A program made the translations under genes and the position numbers. Below, piece after piece: positions 1 through 9,069 of a stretch of 64,000 nucleotides of DNA. The notes under the pieces were generated by a model that made no database searches, was not told the origin of the DNA, and was given only the letters and a program-made list of their open reading frames with translations. Origin of the DNA: Flavobacterium sp. N3904 (GTDB taxonomy: Bacteria; Bacteroidota; Bacteroidia; Flavobacteriales; Flavobacteriaceae); assembly GCF_025947305.1 (NCBI RefSeq), contig NZ_CP110009.1, positions 2,521,501 through 2,585,500 on the forward strand, read 5' to 3'. The stretch's first letter is position 1; every line of letters begins with the position of its first letter.

Positions 1-1255
1 GAAGCATATAATACAAACCCGCCAAACGATATTCGACTTCGTTTTCTTCAGGGAAATATTCGGATGCCTGCAATAAGGTTTGAATAGCACTCTCGAATTC
101 TCCCAAGAACTGAAGAATATCAACCCAAAATAACCAGGTATCCAATTGATAATCTCCAAACTCAACTGCTTTTCTATATCCAAATTCAGCTTCTTCAAAG
201 AAGTTCATTTGTTTGTTGATGGTTGCAAAACGTTTCCAGTACAATCTATTTTGGTTGTCAATTGCCAGTGCTTTATTGACATAAAATAACGCTTTTTGGA
301 AATTTTTTTGACGTACATAAAAATCAGTAATTGCAATCCAGCCTTTGTCTAAAAGTGGGTCTTCATGCACTGTTTTGTTGAAAAATTTTAGTGCCAAAAC
401 TTTATTACCCAATTTTTCATGGCATTTTCCTATTCGAAGCAAAGCATAAGAAGTGGCATCGTCGAGTTCGATTGTTCTTTCATAACTTTCGATTGCTTCT
501 TGGTATTTTTTTAATCGCTCAAAAGCTTTGGCTCTTTCCATAAAAGCACCAAGAAACTCATCATCAATCAGAGTGGCATAGTCAAAAGCACGAATTGCAT
601 TTTCATATTCTTTTACTCCATAGTACAAACGTCCCAATTGATGCCAGGCGATTTCGCTATATGGGTTTTTGTCGATGTATTTGTTTAAATATAAAATTGC
701 ATCTTGGTTTTGATCCAAAAATTCGAAGCAATACACGACATTGTATAATGCAGATTGGTCTTCAAAATCTTCTTCAAGGCATTTGATGAAACTTTCTTTG
801 GCCAATTCGAGATTGTCCATAAAAAGATATTCCATTCCAATTAAGTTATAGACATCTGCATAATCATCGGTATAATCCAATGCGATTTTCAGCATTTCAA
901 CTGCTTTTTCGTGCTGATCCCTTTTAGAACAGATATTTGCTTTTTGTATATAAATCTCCTCGTTTGTAGGTTCTATGGCATAAAGCTCGTTCAATAATTT
1001 TTCGGCTATTTCTAGTTTGTCGTCATAGATGAGCATTTCTACTTGAACTAATTTTAATCCGGTAGATTTTGGGTGCTGATCTAGTGCTAGTTTTAGTGCT
1101 TTTTTGGCCAATCCAGGCTTGCCCATATCGAGATAATGAAGAATAATTTCTTCAAATTCTTCGGAGTCAAAAAAGAGTACTTTGTTGGTTTTCAACATAG
1201 ACTCAAATTTGGATAGGGATAAGTTATACTCTTCTTCTTCGTTGCTTAATTGCAT
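1..1255 (-). CDS. Tetratricopeptide repeat protein, C-terminus cut by the window edge
   Basis: The reverse strand stays open from an ATG at 1255 to the left edge (418 codons visible, no stop). The product begins MQLSNEEEEYNLSLSKFESM and is built of repeated helix pairs of about 34 residues with TPR-type positions (for example NPYSEIAWHQLGRLYYGVKEY and DATSYALLRIGKCHEKLG). No signal peptide or membrane segment is visible at the N-terminus, so it is probably a cytosolic scaffold. TPR arrays bind proteins; the partner cannot be read from the sequence. It lies 174 bp upstream of the aminotransferase gene on the same strand, but I cannot show co-transcription. The family call is firm, the function unknown. 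Confidence 0.85.
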   Translation of the reverse strand, partial: MQLSNEEEEYNLSLSKFESMLKTNKVLFFDSEEFEEIILHYLDMGKPGLAKKALKLALDQHPKSTGLKLVQVEMLIYDDKLEIAEKLLNELYAIEPTNEEIYIQKANICSKRDQHEKAVEMLKIALDYTDDYADVYNLIGMEYLFMDNLELAKESFIKCLEEDFEDQSALYNVVYCFEFLDQNQDAILYLNKYIDKNPYSEIAWHQLGRLYYGVKEYENAIRAFDYATLIDDEFLGAFMERAKAFERLKKYQEAIESYERTIELDDATSYALLRIGKCHEKLGNKVLALKFFNKTVHEDPLLDKGWIAITDFYVRQKNFQKALFYVNKALAIDNQNRLYWKRFATINKQMNFFEEAEFGYRKAVEFGDYQLDTWLFWVDILQFLGEFESAIQTLLQASEYFPEENEVEYRLAGLYYML

Positions 1256-1429
1256 ACTGTGTGTTTTAAATTATCCTATATTAAAATTAGGAAAACGTAT
1301 TGTTGTTGTGAGGAAGAATTTTATTTGTTGTGAACAATTTAATTAACAAGTTTTTCAATGCCAATTCTAGTTTTCTAAACCAATATTCTAAAATTTATTT
1401 TCTATTTTCTAAAAATAAAAGCTGCAATC

Positions 1430-2611
1430 TTATATGATTATCTCGTTCATTACTTCAAGAATTATGGCGCATCCTTCTCGAATTTCATCTTCTGATATGG
1501 TGAGCGGCGGCGTAATTCTGATTGCGCAACCTTCAAAAAGTAGCCAAAATAAAATTAGTCCTCTGTCTTGACATTTTAAAATTACTTCATTTGTGATCTC
1601 AGCACTTTTTGTCATTGCTGCGAGCATTAATCCTTTGCCTCGAATTTCTTGTATCAAAGGATGTACCAAAAGTGTTCTAAAGAGTTTTTCTTTCTCTAAA
1701 GCATCCGACATTAGCGTGGTCTCGGTTAATTCTTTCAAAGTAGCCAAACAAGCTGACGCAATGACAGGGTGTCCCCCAAAGGTGGTGATGTGTCCTAATT
1801 TTGGATTTTCGCTCAATAAATCCATCATTGCAGTTGACGCAGTGAATGCTCCTACTGGCATTCCGCCTCCCATTCCTTTTCCCATAACAACAATATCAGG
1901 AACGATATCATAGTTTTGGAAACCAAATAATTTTCCAGTTCTACCAAATCCCGGCTGAATTTCGTCGAGTATCATTATGGCTCCAACTTCGGTACAACGT
2001 GCTCTGACTTTTTTTAGGAAATCATTATGGGGCTCGATAAAACCAGCTCCTCCCTGAATAGTTTCAAGGATAATCCCGGCAGTTTTGGTGGTTATTTTTT
2101 GTAAATCGGCTTCATTATTGAAAGTGATAAAATCTACATCTGGTAGTAATGGTCGAAAGGCTTGTTTGCGTTCCTCAAATCCCATAACACTCATAGAGCC
2201 CATAGTATTGCCATGATAAGCATTGTGACAAGAAATCAACTGACTTCTTCCTGTTGTTCTTCTGGCTAGTTTTAAAGCACCTTCTATGGCTTCGGTACCC
2301 GAATTGACCAAATAGGTTTTGTCTAAAGGAGCGGGCAGGAGGGAAGCCATCAATTTGCAATATTCTACTGCAGGACTTTGGGAATATTCACCGTAGACCA
2401 TCACATGAGAATACTTGTCCAGTTGATTCTTTATAGCGTCATTAACTCTTTTGTTTTGATGTCCAAGCGTGCAAGCCGAAACACCCGCAACAAAGTCTAA
2501 ATATTTTTTGTTGTTGGTATCGTATATATAGGAACCTATTGCATGAGAAACTTCCATACCCAAAGGATAAGGTGATGTTTGTGCTTGGTATTTCAGGAAA
2601 TCAGGATTCAC
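1430..2611 (-). CDS. Class III PLP-dependent aminotransferase (acetylornithine/aspartate aminotransferase family)
   Basis: This is a fold-type I transaminase of 393 residues, the usual length for the ArgD/GabT group. Visible landmarks are NSGTEAIEGALKLAR near residue 103, the cofactor aspartate in LDEIQPGFGRTGKLF (D216), and the Schiff-base lysine in VVMGKGMGGGMPVGA (K245). Such enzymes move an amino group between an omega- or alpha-amino acid and 2-oxoglutarate. There are no arginine genes nearby, so acetylornithine is not supported as the substrate; flavobacterial relatives are usually named only as an aspartate aminotransferase family protein. It is followed at 43 bp by a minus-strand OstA-like gene lying upstream. 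The enzyme class is secure, the substrate open. Confidence 0.88.
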   Translation of the reverse strand: MNPDFLKYQAQTSPYPLGMEVSHAIGSYIYDTNNKKYLDFVAGVSACTLGHQNKRVNDAIKNQLDKYSHVMVYGEYSQSPAVEYCKLMASLLPAPLDKTYLVNSGTEAIEGALKLARRTTGRSQLISCHNAYHGNTMGSMSVMGFEERKQAFRPLLPDVDFITFNNEADLQKITTKTAGIILETIQGGAGFIEPHNDFLKKVRARCTEVGAIMILDEIQPGFGRTGKLFGFQNYDIVPDIVVMGKGMGGGMPVGAFTASTAMMDLLSENPKLGHITTFGGHPVIASACLATLKELTETTLMSDALEKEKLFRTLLVHPLIQEIRGKGLMLAAMTKSAEITNEVILKCQDRGLILFWLLFEGCAIRITPPLTISEDEIREGCAIILEVMNEIII

Positions 2612-2654
2612 GGATATTTGGTTAATCGTTTAAAATAGTTTAACTGCAACTTGT

Positions 2655-4289
2655 TTACTTCTTCTTACTCTTCTTCTTGTCATAGTTCAACGTTTCTTTC
2701 CGAATCTTCATCGGTGTTTCTTTCTTGGCTTTGTCTTTTATAGTTGCTTCGATGACTTTGAGTTCTTCTGCATTTTCTTCTTCAGTAAATACATCGTCTT
2801 TAGACTTTATTCGTTCATCACCACGCCAATTGAGTCCCCGTAGTTTTCGGGCATTTTCGGGTAAATCGGCTTCAGGATAAATATCGCCATCAACTTGCTT
2901 AAAGAAAGTGATGGTTTCTACCGCGTTTTTGTCAAAAAGAATACTGATTTTACTGCTCACATTTTTATTGATTCCAATGAGTTCCTTGGCATCATTTCGC
3001 ATATAATAAATGACTTCAGTATTTTTGATGATATCAACATTGTGAAGTTTTCCGTCTTGAAATTTTCCAAATAAATTTTGCCCTTTGGTTTGATTGAAAC
3101 CTGTTCCCAGAGTATCCTTCGAGACCAGAAAGGTATTGTTGAGGACTTTGAGAGAATCCAGTTTTTGAGTTTTACTATCACCTATTAAATGCATTACATC
3201 CCCAGTGATTTGATTGTCGCCATTCCAAAGTATTGGGTTGCCAATTAATTTTGTCAAAGATATTTTGGAACTCGAATGAATCGAATCACATTTTCCGCTC
3301 ATGTCGGTTTTGTAAAAGCGTACATTATTGAAGGCACGAATGATCCGGTCTCCTTCTTTACCCGTGACCATTAGTTTTTTTCCATGAATATAAACGGAGT
3401 CGTTATCTACAAAGTTGACCGCCAAAGCTCTTTTGGTCACAAACATCGAGTCTTTCTTTTTGTACAATTCGGCATAATGACCTCGAATAACTCCTCGATT
3501 GATGGAGTCGGTAATTTTTACATTTCGTGTTGCCGATGCAAATTCTTTATTCCTGTCATAATACAAACTGTCTCCTTTTATCACTCGATCATCGTACCTT
3601 ATGTAGGATTTGTTCAGAAAATGGGCCAGATTTTTTTTAGTGTCGTAAAACCCTTTTTCGGTATAGATATAATTGGCTTTGCTGGTAATGGTAGAAGGAC
3701 CAAATAGGTACGAATGTCCTGAATTACTGTAATAATCCAAATGATTGGACTTGATCTCGTAGGTTTTGTTGGTTAGGGTAACAGCCGTTAAAAACTGAAA
3801 TTTTTTCTGCGAAACATAATACCTTCCCGATTTACTTTTAAGGGTATTGTCTTTGTTTATAATGGTTCCCTGTGTGTTGTAAAAAACTTCTTGAGTGTTT
3901 CTGTCAAAATTGATGGTATCTGTAGCAAGAGTAGCGTCTGGCGAACTCATGACGGCATTACCAGTTGCAAAAGCTTTTTTTAGTTCGCCACTATATTCAG
4001 CATAATTACTGTTCAAAAATAAAGTGTCTCCCTGCACCAATTGCACATTTCCAAAAGCTTTTAGATAATTTTCTTTCTGAAAAAAATATGCTTTATTGCA
4101 AGTTAAAATTACACCGTCGTGACTTACCCTAACATTTCCAGTTAATAAAAGTGCGTCAGGAACTTTAAGTTGATCCACATCAGCAAAATCAGATTGTTCG
4201 ATTTGTATTTTTTTTGGGGCTTGAGCCAAAGTGGTTTGGACGCAAAGCAATACTAAGCTATAAATTATGAAATTTAAAGATTTCTTCAA
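2655..4289 (-). CDS. OstA-like (LptA/LptD N-terminal domain) exported protein
   Basis: The 544-residue product starts with a Sec signal peptide (MKKSLNFIIYSLVLLCVQTTLAQ). The following region reads as successive short beta strands of the OstA/LptA type (for example LTGNVRVSHDGVILTCNKAYFF, KAFGNVQLVQGDTLF, and later related repeats up to about residue 420). LptA-like domains form open beta jellyrolls that carry lipopolysaccharide across the periplasm, so a part in outer-membrane biogenesis is the natural inference. The C-terminal 60 residues are rich in Lys and Glu and look disordered. It is much longer than Escherichia coli LptA (about 185 residues), as is common for this group in Bacteroidota. 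The 288 bp upstream are AT-rich and show no further gene. Confidence 0.8.
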   Translation of the reverse strand: MKKSLNFIIYSLVLLCVQTTLAQAPKKIQIEQSDFADVDQLKVPDALLLTGNVRVSHDGVILTCNKAYFFQKENYLKAFGNVQLVQGDTLFLNSNYAEYSGELKKAFATGNAVMSSPDATLATDTINFDRNTQEVFYNTQGTIINKDNTLKSKSGRYYVSQKKFQFLTAVTLTNKTYEIKSNHLDYYSNSGHSYLFGPSTITSKANYIYTEKGFYDTKKNLAHFLNKSYIRYDDRVIKGDSLYYDRNKEFASATRNVKITDSINRGVIRGHYAELYKKKDSMFVTKRALAVNFVDNDSVYIHGKKLMVTGKEGDRIIRAFNNVRFYKTDMSGKCDSIHSSSKISLTKLIGNPILWNGDNQITGDVMHLIGDSKTQKLDSLKVLNNTFLVSKDTLGTGFNQTKGQNLFGKFQDGKLHNVDIIKNTEVIYYMRNDAKELIGINKNVSSKISILFDKNAVETITFFKQVDGDIYPEADLPENARKLRGLNWRGDERIKSKDDVFTEEENAEELKVIEATIKDKAKKETPMKIRKETLNYDKKKSKKK

Positions 4290-4577
4290 TGGTTTTAATT
4301 TTTTGTAAATTTATAAAAAAGGATACAATCCCTATCTATATTAGGATTTATTTATAATTGTTTAATGCTTTAGAAAAAAAGCTATTTTTATCTTTTTCTA
4401 AGTTATAAACAAACACAAGTACTATTACGTTATAGTCTCGTTTCTGGTTTTTAGCTGGATACAATTACAATGTTGTTTTCAGGATTTTTTGAAATATTTC
4501 ATTAAATTTATAGATTGATAATTAACTAAATTAAATATCAAAAAAGAGAATTTAATTTTTTTGAAAACAGAATAAAA

Positions 4578-6449
4578 ATGATAAAAAAAAAGGCACTAAT
4601 TGCAGGAATGAGTATTTTGCTTATGGCAACTGCTTGCAAAACAAAAGATGTAAAAATGAGCGTAGAAAAAAAAGAAACCAAAACAGATAAAAAAGAAGTT
4701 GTTTATCAAGTTTTTACTCGATTGTTTGGAAATAAAAACACTACCAACAAACCTTGGGGAACCATAGAAGAAAATGGGGTTGGAAAGTTTAATGATTTTA
4801 CAGACAAAGCCTTACATGAGATTAAGGATTTAGGGGTATCCTATGTTTGGTACACGGGAGTTCCGCACCATGCAGTAATAAGAGATTACACCGCAATAGG
4901 CGTTTCCAATGATGATCCAGAAGTGGTAAAGGGCAGGGCAGGCTCGCCTTATGCTGTAAAAGATTATTACAATGTCAATCCAGATTTGGCTGTGAATCCA
5001 GAAAAACGTTTAGAGGAATTTGAAGCATTAATAAAACGCACGCACAAAGCCGATCTTAAGGTAATTATTGATATAGTTCCCAATCATATTGCTCGTAAAT
5101 ACGAAGGGAAAAGCAATCCTAAAGGGGTTAGGGATTTTGGAGCAGATGATGATGTTACAGTAGAATACAAAAGAGACAATAATTTTTATTATATCCCAAA
5201 TACTCCATTTCAAATTCCAGATACTGACAAACCTTTAAATGGAGAAAAAAATTCACTTATTGATGGGAAATTTGATGAAAATCCAGCCAAATGGACAGGA
5301 AATGGCTCTCGATTGGCAAAACCGGACAAAAACGATTGGTACGAAACAGTAAAAGTAAACTACGGTGTGCGTCCTGATGGATCAAAAGATTTTCCAGAAC
5401 TGCCTGCGGGTTATGATAAATTATCCTTCAAGGAACATTATGCTTTTTGGAAAGACAAAAGTGTACCAAGTTCTTGGATTAAATTTAGAGATATTGCATT
5501 GTATTGGACAGCAAAAGGGGTAGATGGTTTTCGATATGATATGGCAGAAATGGTTCCTTATGAATTTTGGAGTTATATGAACTCAGCTATAAAAAATGCA
5601 AATCCAGATGCTTTTCTGATGGCCGAAGTGTATAATCCAAAAGAATACCGCAATTATATCAGTTTGGGGAAAATGGATTATTTGTATGATAAAGTAGAAA
5701 CCTATGATAAATTAAAGGACATCATTCAAGGGAAAACACCGCCAGATGGACTTACTTATATTCGCAATGGCATGGCAGATATTGATGTTCATATGCTAAA
5801 GTTTCTCGATAATCATGACGAACAACGATTGGCAAGCCCTGAGTTTGCAGGTTCTCCAGAAAAAGGAAAACCTATGATGGTAGTTTCTACAATGATTAGT
5901 TCGGCACCTGTTATGATCTATTTTGGTCAGGAAGTTGGAGAAGCGGGAAATGAAAATGGCGGATTTGGTTCACATTCCAGAACTTCTATTTTTGATTATG
6001 TGGGTGTTCCCAATCACCAAAGATGGATGAATGATGGCGCTTTTGATGGAGGAAAACTAACATCAAGTGAAAAAGAATTGCGTGATTTTTATAAAAGACT
6101 ACTAAATTTTGCTGTTAAAAGCACAGCGGTGATGGGACAGTTTGAAGATTTGCAAGAAGTGAATCGTCAAGCATCTTTGGGTTATGATCCAAATCATATT
6201 TATTCGTTCGTTCGTTGGTCTGATAATCAAAAATTAATTGTACTTACAAACTTTTCATCTGAAATCTCAGGAAGTTTTGAATTGAAAATTCCAGCAGATA
6301 TTATCAGTAAATGGAATTTAAAAGACGGAAGTTATACTTTAAAAGATCAATTGTATGAAAAAAGCACAATCCAATTACAAGTAACAAATGGAGAGGGTAA
6401 AGCTTCAATTACTATTGCACCTTTAGAATCATTTATTTATCAATTGTAA
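4578..6449 (+). CDS. GH13 alpha-amylase family lipoprotein
   Basis: The N-terminus is a lipoprotein signal (MIKKKALIAGMSILLMATAC, lipobox ending at Cys20), so the enzyme is probably membrane-anchored. GH13 landmarks are in order: VIIDIVPNHIA (region I), the nucleophile D321 in DGFRYDMAEM, the acid/base E350 in FLMAEVYNP, and the third acid D414 in KFLDNHDEQR. The C-terminal about 80 residues form the usual all-beta domain C. The family hydrolyses or transfers alpha-glucosidic bonds. It stands alone: no SusC/SusD pair or other glycan genes are next to it, so this is not a recognisable polysaccharide utilisation locus. It converges on the superoxide dismutase gene through a shared terminator. 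Confidence 0.9.
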   Translation: MIKKKALIAGMSILLMATACKTKDVKMSVEKKETKTDKKEVVYQVFTRLFGNKNTTNKPWGTIEENGVGKFNDFTDKALHEIKDLGVSYVWYTGVPHHAVIRDYTAIGVSNDDPEVVKGRAGSPYAVKDYYNVNPDLAVNPEKRLEEFEALIKRTHKADLKVIIDIVPNHIARKYEGKSNPKGVRDFGADDDVTVEYKRDNNFYYIPNTPFQIPDTDKPLNGEKNSLIDGKFDENPAKWTGNGSRLAKPDKNDWYETVKVNYGVRPDGSKDFPELPAGYDKLSFKEHYAFWKDKSVPSSWIKFRDIALYWTAKGVDGFRYDMAEMVPYEFWSYMNSAIKNANPDAFLMAEVYNPKEYRNYISLGKMDYLYDKVETYDKLKDIIQGKTPPDGLTYIRNGMADIDVHMLKFLDNHDEQRLASPEFAGSPEKGKPMMVVSTMISSAPVMIYFGQEVGEAGNENGGFGSHSRTSIFDYVGVPNHQRWMNDGAFDGGKLTSSEKELRDFYKRLLNFAVKSTAVMGQFEDLQEVNRQASLGYDPNHIYSFVRWSDNQKLIVLTNFSSEISGSFELKIPADIISKWNLKDGSYTLKDQLYEKSTIQLQVTNGEGKASITIAPLESFIYQL

Positions 6450-6475
6450 CTAAATTTTTGAATGTATTTATTAAT

Positions 6476-6510
6476 AAAAAAAGCTGATACACATCGTATC
6501 AGCTTTTTTT
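6476..6510. terminator. Bidirectional intrinsic terminator between the GH13 and sod genes
   Basis: AAGCTGATAC and GTATCAGCTT form a perfect 10-bp stem with an ACATC loop, flanked by A5 on the left and T7 on the right, so it can end transcription from both converging genes. Confidence 0.9.
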
Positions 6511-6515
6511 ATTAA

Positions 6516-7292
6516 TTACTTTTTAAAAGTTGCTAGGTAGTTTTCATTTACCTTATCCCAATTTACTACATTGAAAAAAGCATCAATATAATTTTTCTTT
6601 TTGTATTGATAATCTAAGAAATAAGAGTGTTCCCAGAGATCCATCCCTAAAATTGGCGTTCCGTGAAAGCCAACAACAGGAGCATTTGGCATTAATGGAT
6701 TGTCTTGATTTTGAGTAGTTGTTATTTGAAGTACTCCTGTTTTATCTACAACTAGCCAAACCCAACCTGATCCAAATTGTTTGGTCGCAGTATCTTTGAA
6801 AGCAGTTTTGAAATTAGAAAATGAACCAAAATCTTTATTGATACTTGCAGCCAAAGTGGCTTTTGGTTCTCCTCCTGCTTTTGGCGATAGACATTTAAAA
6901 TACAGACCGTGATTGTAGTAGCCACCGGCTGTATTTCGGATTACGGGATCGTTTAAATCTAGTTTTTTTAATACTTCTTCAATGGTAAGATTTTCTTTGT
7001 CTGTCCCTAAAACAGCTTTGTTTAGGCTATTGGTATAATATAAATAATTTTTGTAATGTGATTCTATAGTTAAAGCTGAAAAATCGGGTATTAATGCGTC
7101 ATAGCCAAATGAAAGTTTATCGAGTTGAAAAGAACCTTCATCAGCTTTTACATCATCCGGATTTCCGATGGTTACTTTTTCTTGTGCCGTAGGCAAAGGA
7201 ACTTCAACAACCTCTGTCAATTTTTTTTCATTGCAGGAAATGAGCAGCAAAATAAAAAGTAAATTAGAGAATAGAAGAGTATTTTTTTTCAT
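6516..7292 (-). CDS. Fe/Mn superoxide dismutase, predicted lipoprotein
   Basis: The product has the signature of the Fe/Mn SOD family: an N-terminal helix with SHYKNYLYYTNSLNKAV, the GGYYNHGLYF stretch with the second metal histidine, GSGWVWLV, and DLWEHSYFLDYQYKKKNYID with the last two ligands. It converts superoxide to oxygen and peroxide. It begins with a lipoprotein signal (MKKNTLLFSNLLFILLLISC), so it should act outside the cytoplasm, unlike the usual cytosolic SodA/SodB. I chose the ATG at 7292, which gives a standard signal peptide; an in-frame ATG at 7304 adds four residues. It is the last gene of the lipid operon, 15 bp after the acyl-CoA-binding protein gene. Confidence 0.9.
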   Translation of the reverse strand: MKKNTLLFSNLLFILLLISCNEKKLTEVVEVPLPTAQEKVTIGNPDDVKADEGSFQLDKLSFGYDALIPDFSALTIESHYKNYLYYTNSLNKAVLGTDKENLTIEEVLKKLDLNDPVIRNTAGGYYNHGLYFKCLSPKAGGEPKATLAASINKDFGSFSNFKTAFKDTATKQFGSGWVWLVVDKTGVLQITTTQNQDNPLMPNAPVVGFHGTPILGMDLWEHSYFLDYQYKKKNYIDAFFNVVNWDKVNENYLATFKK

Positions 7293-7307
7293 GGCATTTG
7301 GCAATAA

Positions 7308-7574
7308 TTATTTAAATAATGAATGGATTAATTCAATATAATGTTGTTTGGCTTCTTTTTTTGTAAGATGACTAATTTGAATCCAGGCATTTGTTTTAAA
7401 TGCATTTCTCAAATCGGAATTTTCCGAAACATTGAATCTTGTTTTGTCAAAAGTGGCATGTTTATAATAAGCATAAAGACGTAACTGAACATCTTGAGGT
7501 AAAGATGCTTGAGTCATTTTTGAAGCTATTTCTACGGCTTCTTGAAACTGCTTATCTAAATCTTTTTCAATCAT
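7308..7574 (-). CDS. Acyl-CoA-binding protein (ACBP family)
   Basis: This is an 88-residue four-helix protein matching the full length of the ACBP family. It shows the conserved order: FQEAVEIASKM, then LYAYYKHATFD (family consensus LYGLYKQAT), then the KTNAWI segment equivalent to KWDAW. ACBPs hold long-chain acyl-CoA esters in the cytosol. The start codon shares its base with the stop of the phosphatidylserine decarboxylase gene (both at 7574), so the two are translationally linked, and the neighbourhood of phospholipid genes fits a role in acyl-CoA supply. Confidence 0.88.
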   Translation of the reverse strand: MIEKDLDKQFQEAVEIASKMTQASLPQDVQLRLYAYYKHATFDKTRFNVSENSDLRNAFKTNAWIQISHLTKKEAKQHYIELIHSLFK

Positions 7575-8227
7575 TAAGATTTTATTGCAATTATTGTTTT
7601 CCCCCCTATTGCTTTTTGATCAAGAACAACATTTATAGGTGTTCCTAGTGGTAAAAAAATATCAACTCTTGAACCAAATTTTATAAAACCTGCATCAGTA
7701 CCTTGAATTACTTGCATTCCTTCTTGAGCATAATTTACAATTCGTCGGGCTAATGCACCCGCAATTTGACGGTATAATATAGCACCAAAAGTTTTGTTTT
7801 CTATTACAACTGTTGTTCTTTCGTTTTCTTCACTGGCTTTTGGGTGCCAAGCAACCAGAAATTTTCCGGGATGGTATTTACTGAATTTAACAATTCCACT
7901 CAAGGCATATCGAGTAACGTGTACATTAATTGGAGACATAAAAATAGAAACTTGAATTCTTTTATCTTTGAAAAATTCACCTTCATACACTTCTTCTATT
8001 ACAACCACTTTTCCATCAACTGGCGCTATAATATGATTTTCATTAATTTCGACAGTACGTTTTGGGTTTCTAAAAAACTGTAAAATGATAATTAATAGCA
8101 GTAAAGTTGCTATTTCAATAGTCATTCGAATCCATTCAATTTGGATAAAATGATCTGTTGCTAAAAATACGACAGCAGTAAAAATAGTGCCTAATAAAAT
8201 ACTTTGAGTTCCTTCTTTATGAAACAT
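7574..8227 (-). CDS. psd: Phosphatidylserine decarboxylase family protein
   Basis: The 217-residue product belongs to the short form of the family. One or two membrane segments lie near residues 10-50 (FTAVVFLATDHF and ATLLLLIIILQFF). The core follows with APVDGKVV, FMSPINVHVTRYALSG and the self-cleavage site at Gly185-Ser186 in FIKFGSRVDIF, where the pyruvoyl group forms. It makes phosphatidylethanolamine from phosphatidylserine at the inner membrane. It overlaps the cdsA gene upstream by 11 bp and the ACBP gene downstream by one base, which indicates one transcript. No phosphatidylserine synthase gene is in the window. Confidence 0.92.
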   Translation of the reverse strand: MFHKEGTQSILLGTIFTAVVFLATDHFIQIEWIRMTIEIATLLLLIIILQFFRNPKRTVEINENHIIAPVDGKVVVIEEVYEGEFFKDKRIQVSIFMSPINVHVTRYALSGIVKFSKYHPGKFLVAWHPKASEENERTTVVIENKTFGAILYRQIAGALARRIVNYAQEGMQVIQGTDAGFIKFGSRVDIFLPLGTPINVVLDQKAIGGKTIIAIKS

Positions 8228-9068
8228 AACTTAAAATTTGATAAAATAAAAATACAATTGGTGCTACAAAGATAACACTATCTAATCGATCTAGAATGCC
8301 TCCATGTCCTGGCATTATGTTTCCACTATCTTTTTTTTCTGAAATTCGTTTGAATTTGGATTCAACTAAATCCCCTATTGTTCCGAAGATTCCAACAATC
8401 AAAGCAATTGTGATCCAAATGAAGGTGTTTTTTTCAGGAAGCATTAAAAAATATTTTGATATAAAATAACTCGCAAGTATTGCAAAACCGATTCCACCCA
8501 AAAATCCTTCAATGGTTTTTTTAGGAGAAATTCTTTCAAACAATTTATGTTTTCCAATTGATTTGCCCACTAAATAAGCAAAGGTATCATTAGTCCATAT
8601 TAGAATAAAAATACTAATCAGAATGTTTGGATTATAGCCTTTTATTCCAAATGGTATTTTTGTGATAATAATAAACGGAAGAATAATATACCCAATCAAA
8701 TAAATAAATTTTGAAAAGGCGTCCACTTTTAAATTTTTGTTGTCAAATAAAAATACGATGCATTTTAAGGAGACAAAGAGTGACAAAAAAAGAACTGCTA
8801 AATCAAAATTTTTGCTGTAACGTAATATGTATAAAATGCCGTCAATTTTTGTAGCTATTGCAATTTTATAAAAAAAGAAATAGAATAATAAGGCTATTAC
8901 AATTGGTGCAATTTTGTTTAAGTGTACTAAATTACAAAACTCAAGTACTGCAATTAATAAAAAAATACCAAATAGAATGAAAAAAGTTTCTATAGAGTAT
9001 TGTATTGAAGCTATTAATAATAAAATGTAAATAGCTCCAGATATTGACCTTTTTAGTGTTTCATTCAT
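8217..9068 (-). CDS. cdsA: Phosphatidate cytidylyltransferase
   Basis: CdsA makes CDP-diacylglycerol from phosphatidate and CTP, the branch point of phospholipid synthesis. The 283-residue product has about eight hydrophobic helices. Near the C-terminus it shows the family signature: SPKKTIEGFLGG followed by GDLVESKFKRISEKKDSG and PGHGGILDRLDS, which hold the metal-binding acidic residues. It sits between the LUD gene (one base gap) and psd (11-bp overlap), so substrate supply and decarboxylation are encoded in one operon. Confidence 0.95.
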   Translation of the reverse strand: MNETLKRSISGAIYILLLIASIQYSIETFFILFGIFLLIAVLEFCNLVHLNKIAPIVIALLFYFFFYKIAIATKIDGILYILRYSKNFDLAVLFLSLFVSLKCIVFLFDNKNLKVDAFSKFIYLIGYIILPFIIITKIPFGIKGYNPNILISIFILIWTNDTFAYLVGKSIGKHKLFERISPKKTIEGFLGGIGFAILASYFISKYFLMLPEKNTFIWITIALIVGIFGTIGDLVESKFKRISEKKDSGNIMPGHGGILDRLDSVIFVAPIVFLFYQILSYVS

Positions 9069-9069
9069 T

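Noticed and set aside
1430..2611. Acetylornithine aminotransferase argD
   Set aside because: Family fits, but no arginine genes are nearby and the substrate residues cannot be judged, so the symbol was left out.
4290..4577. Regulatory RNA in the 288-bp gap before the GH13 gene
   Set aside because: AT-rich sequence without a convincing hairpin or consensus promoter.
8115..8140. tRNA T-arm-like TTCGAATCC
   Set aside because: It lies inside psd and no cloverleaf can be formed around it.
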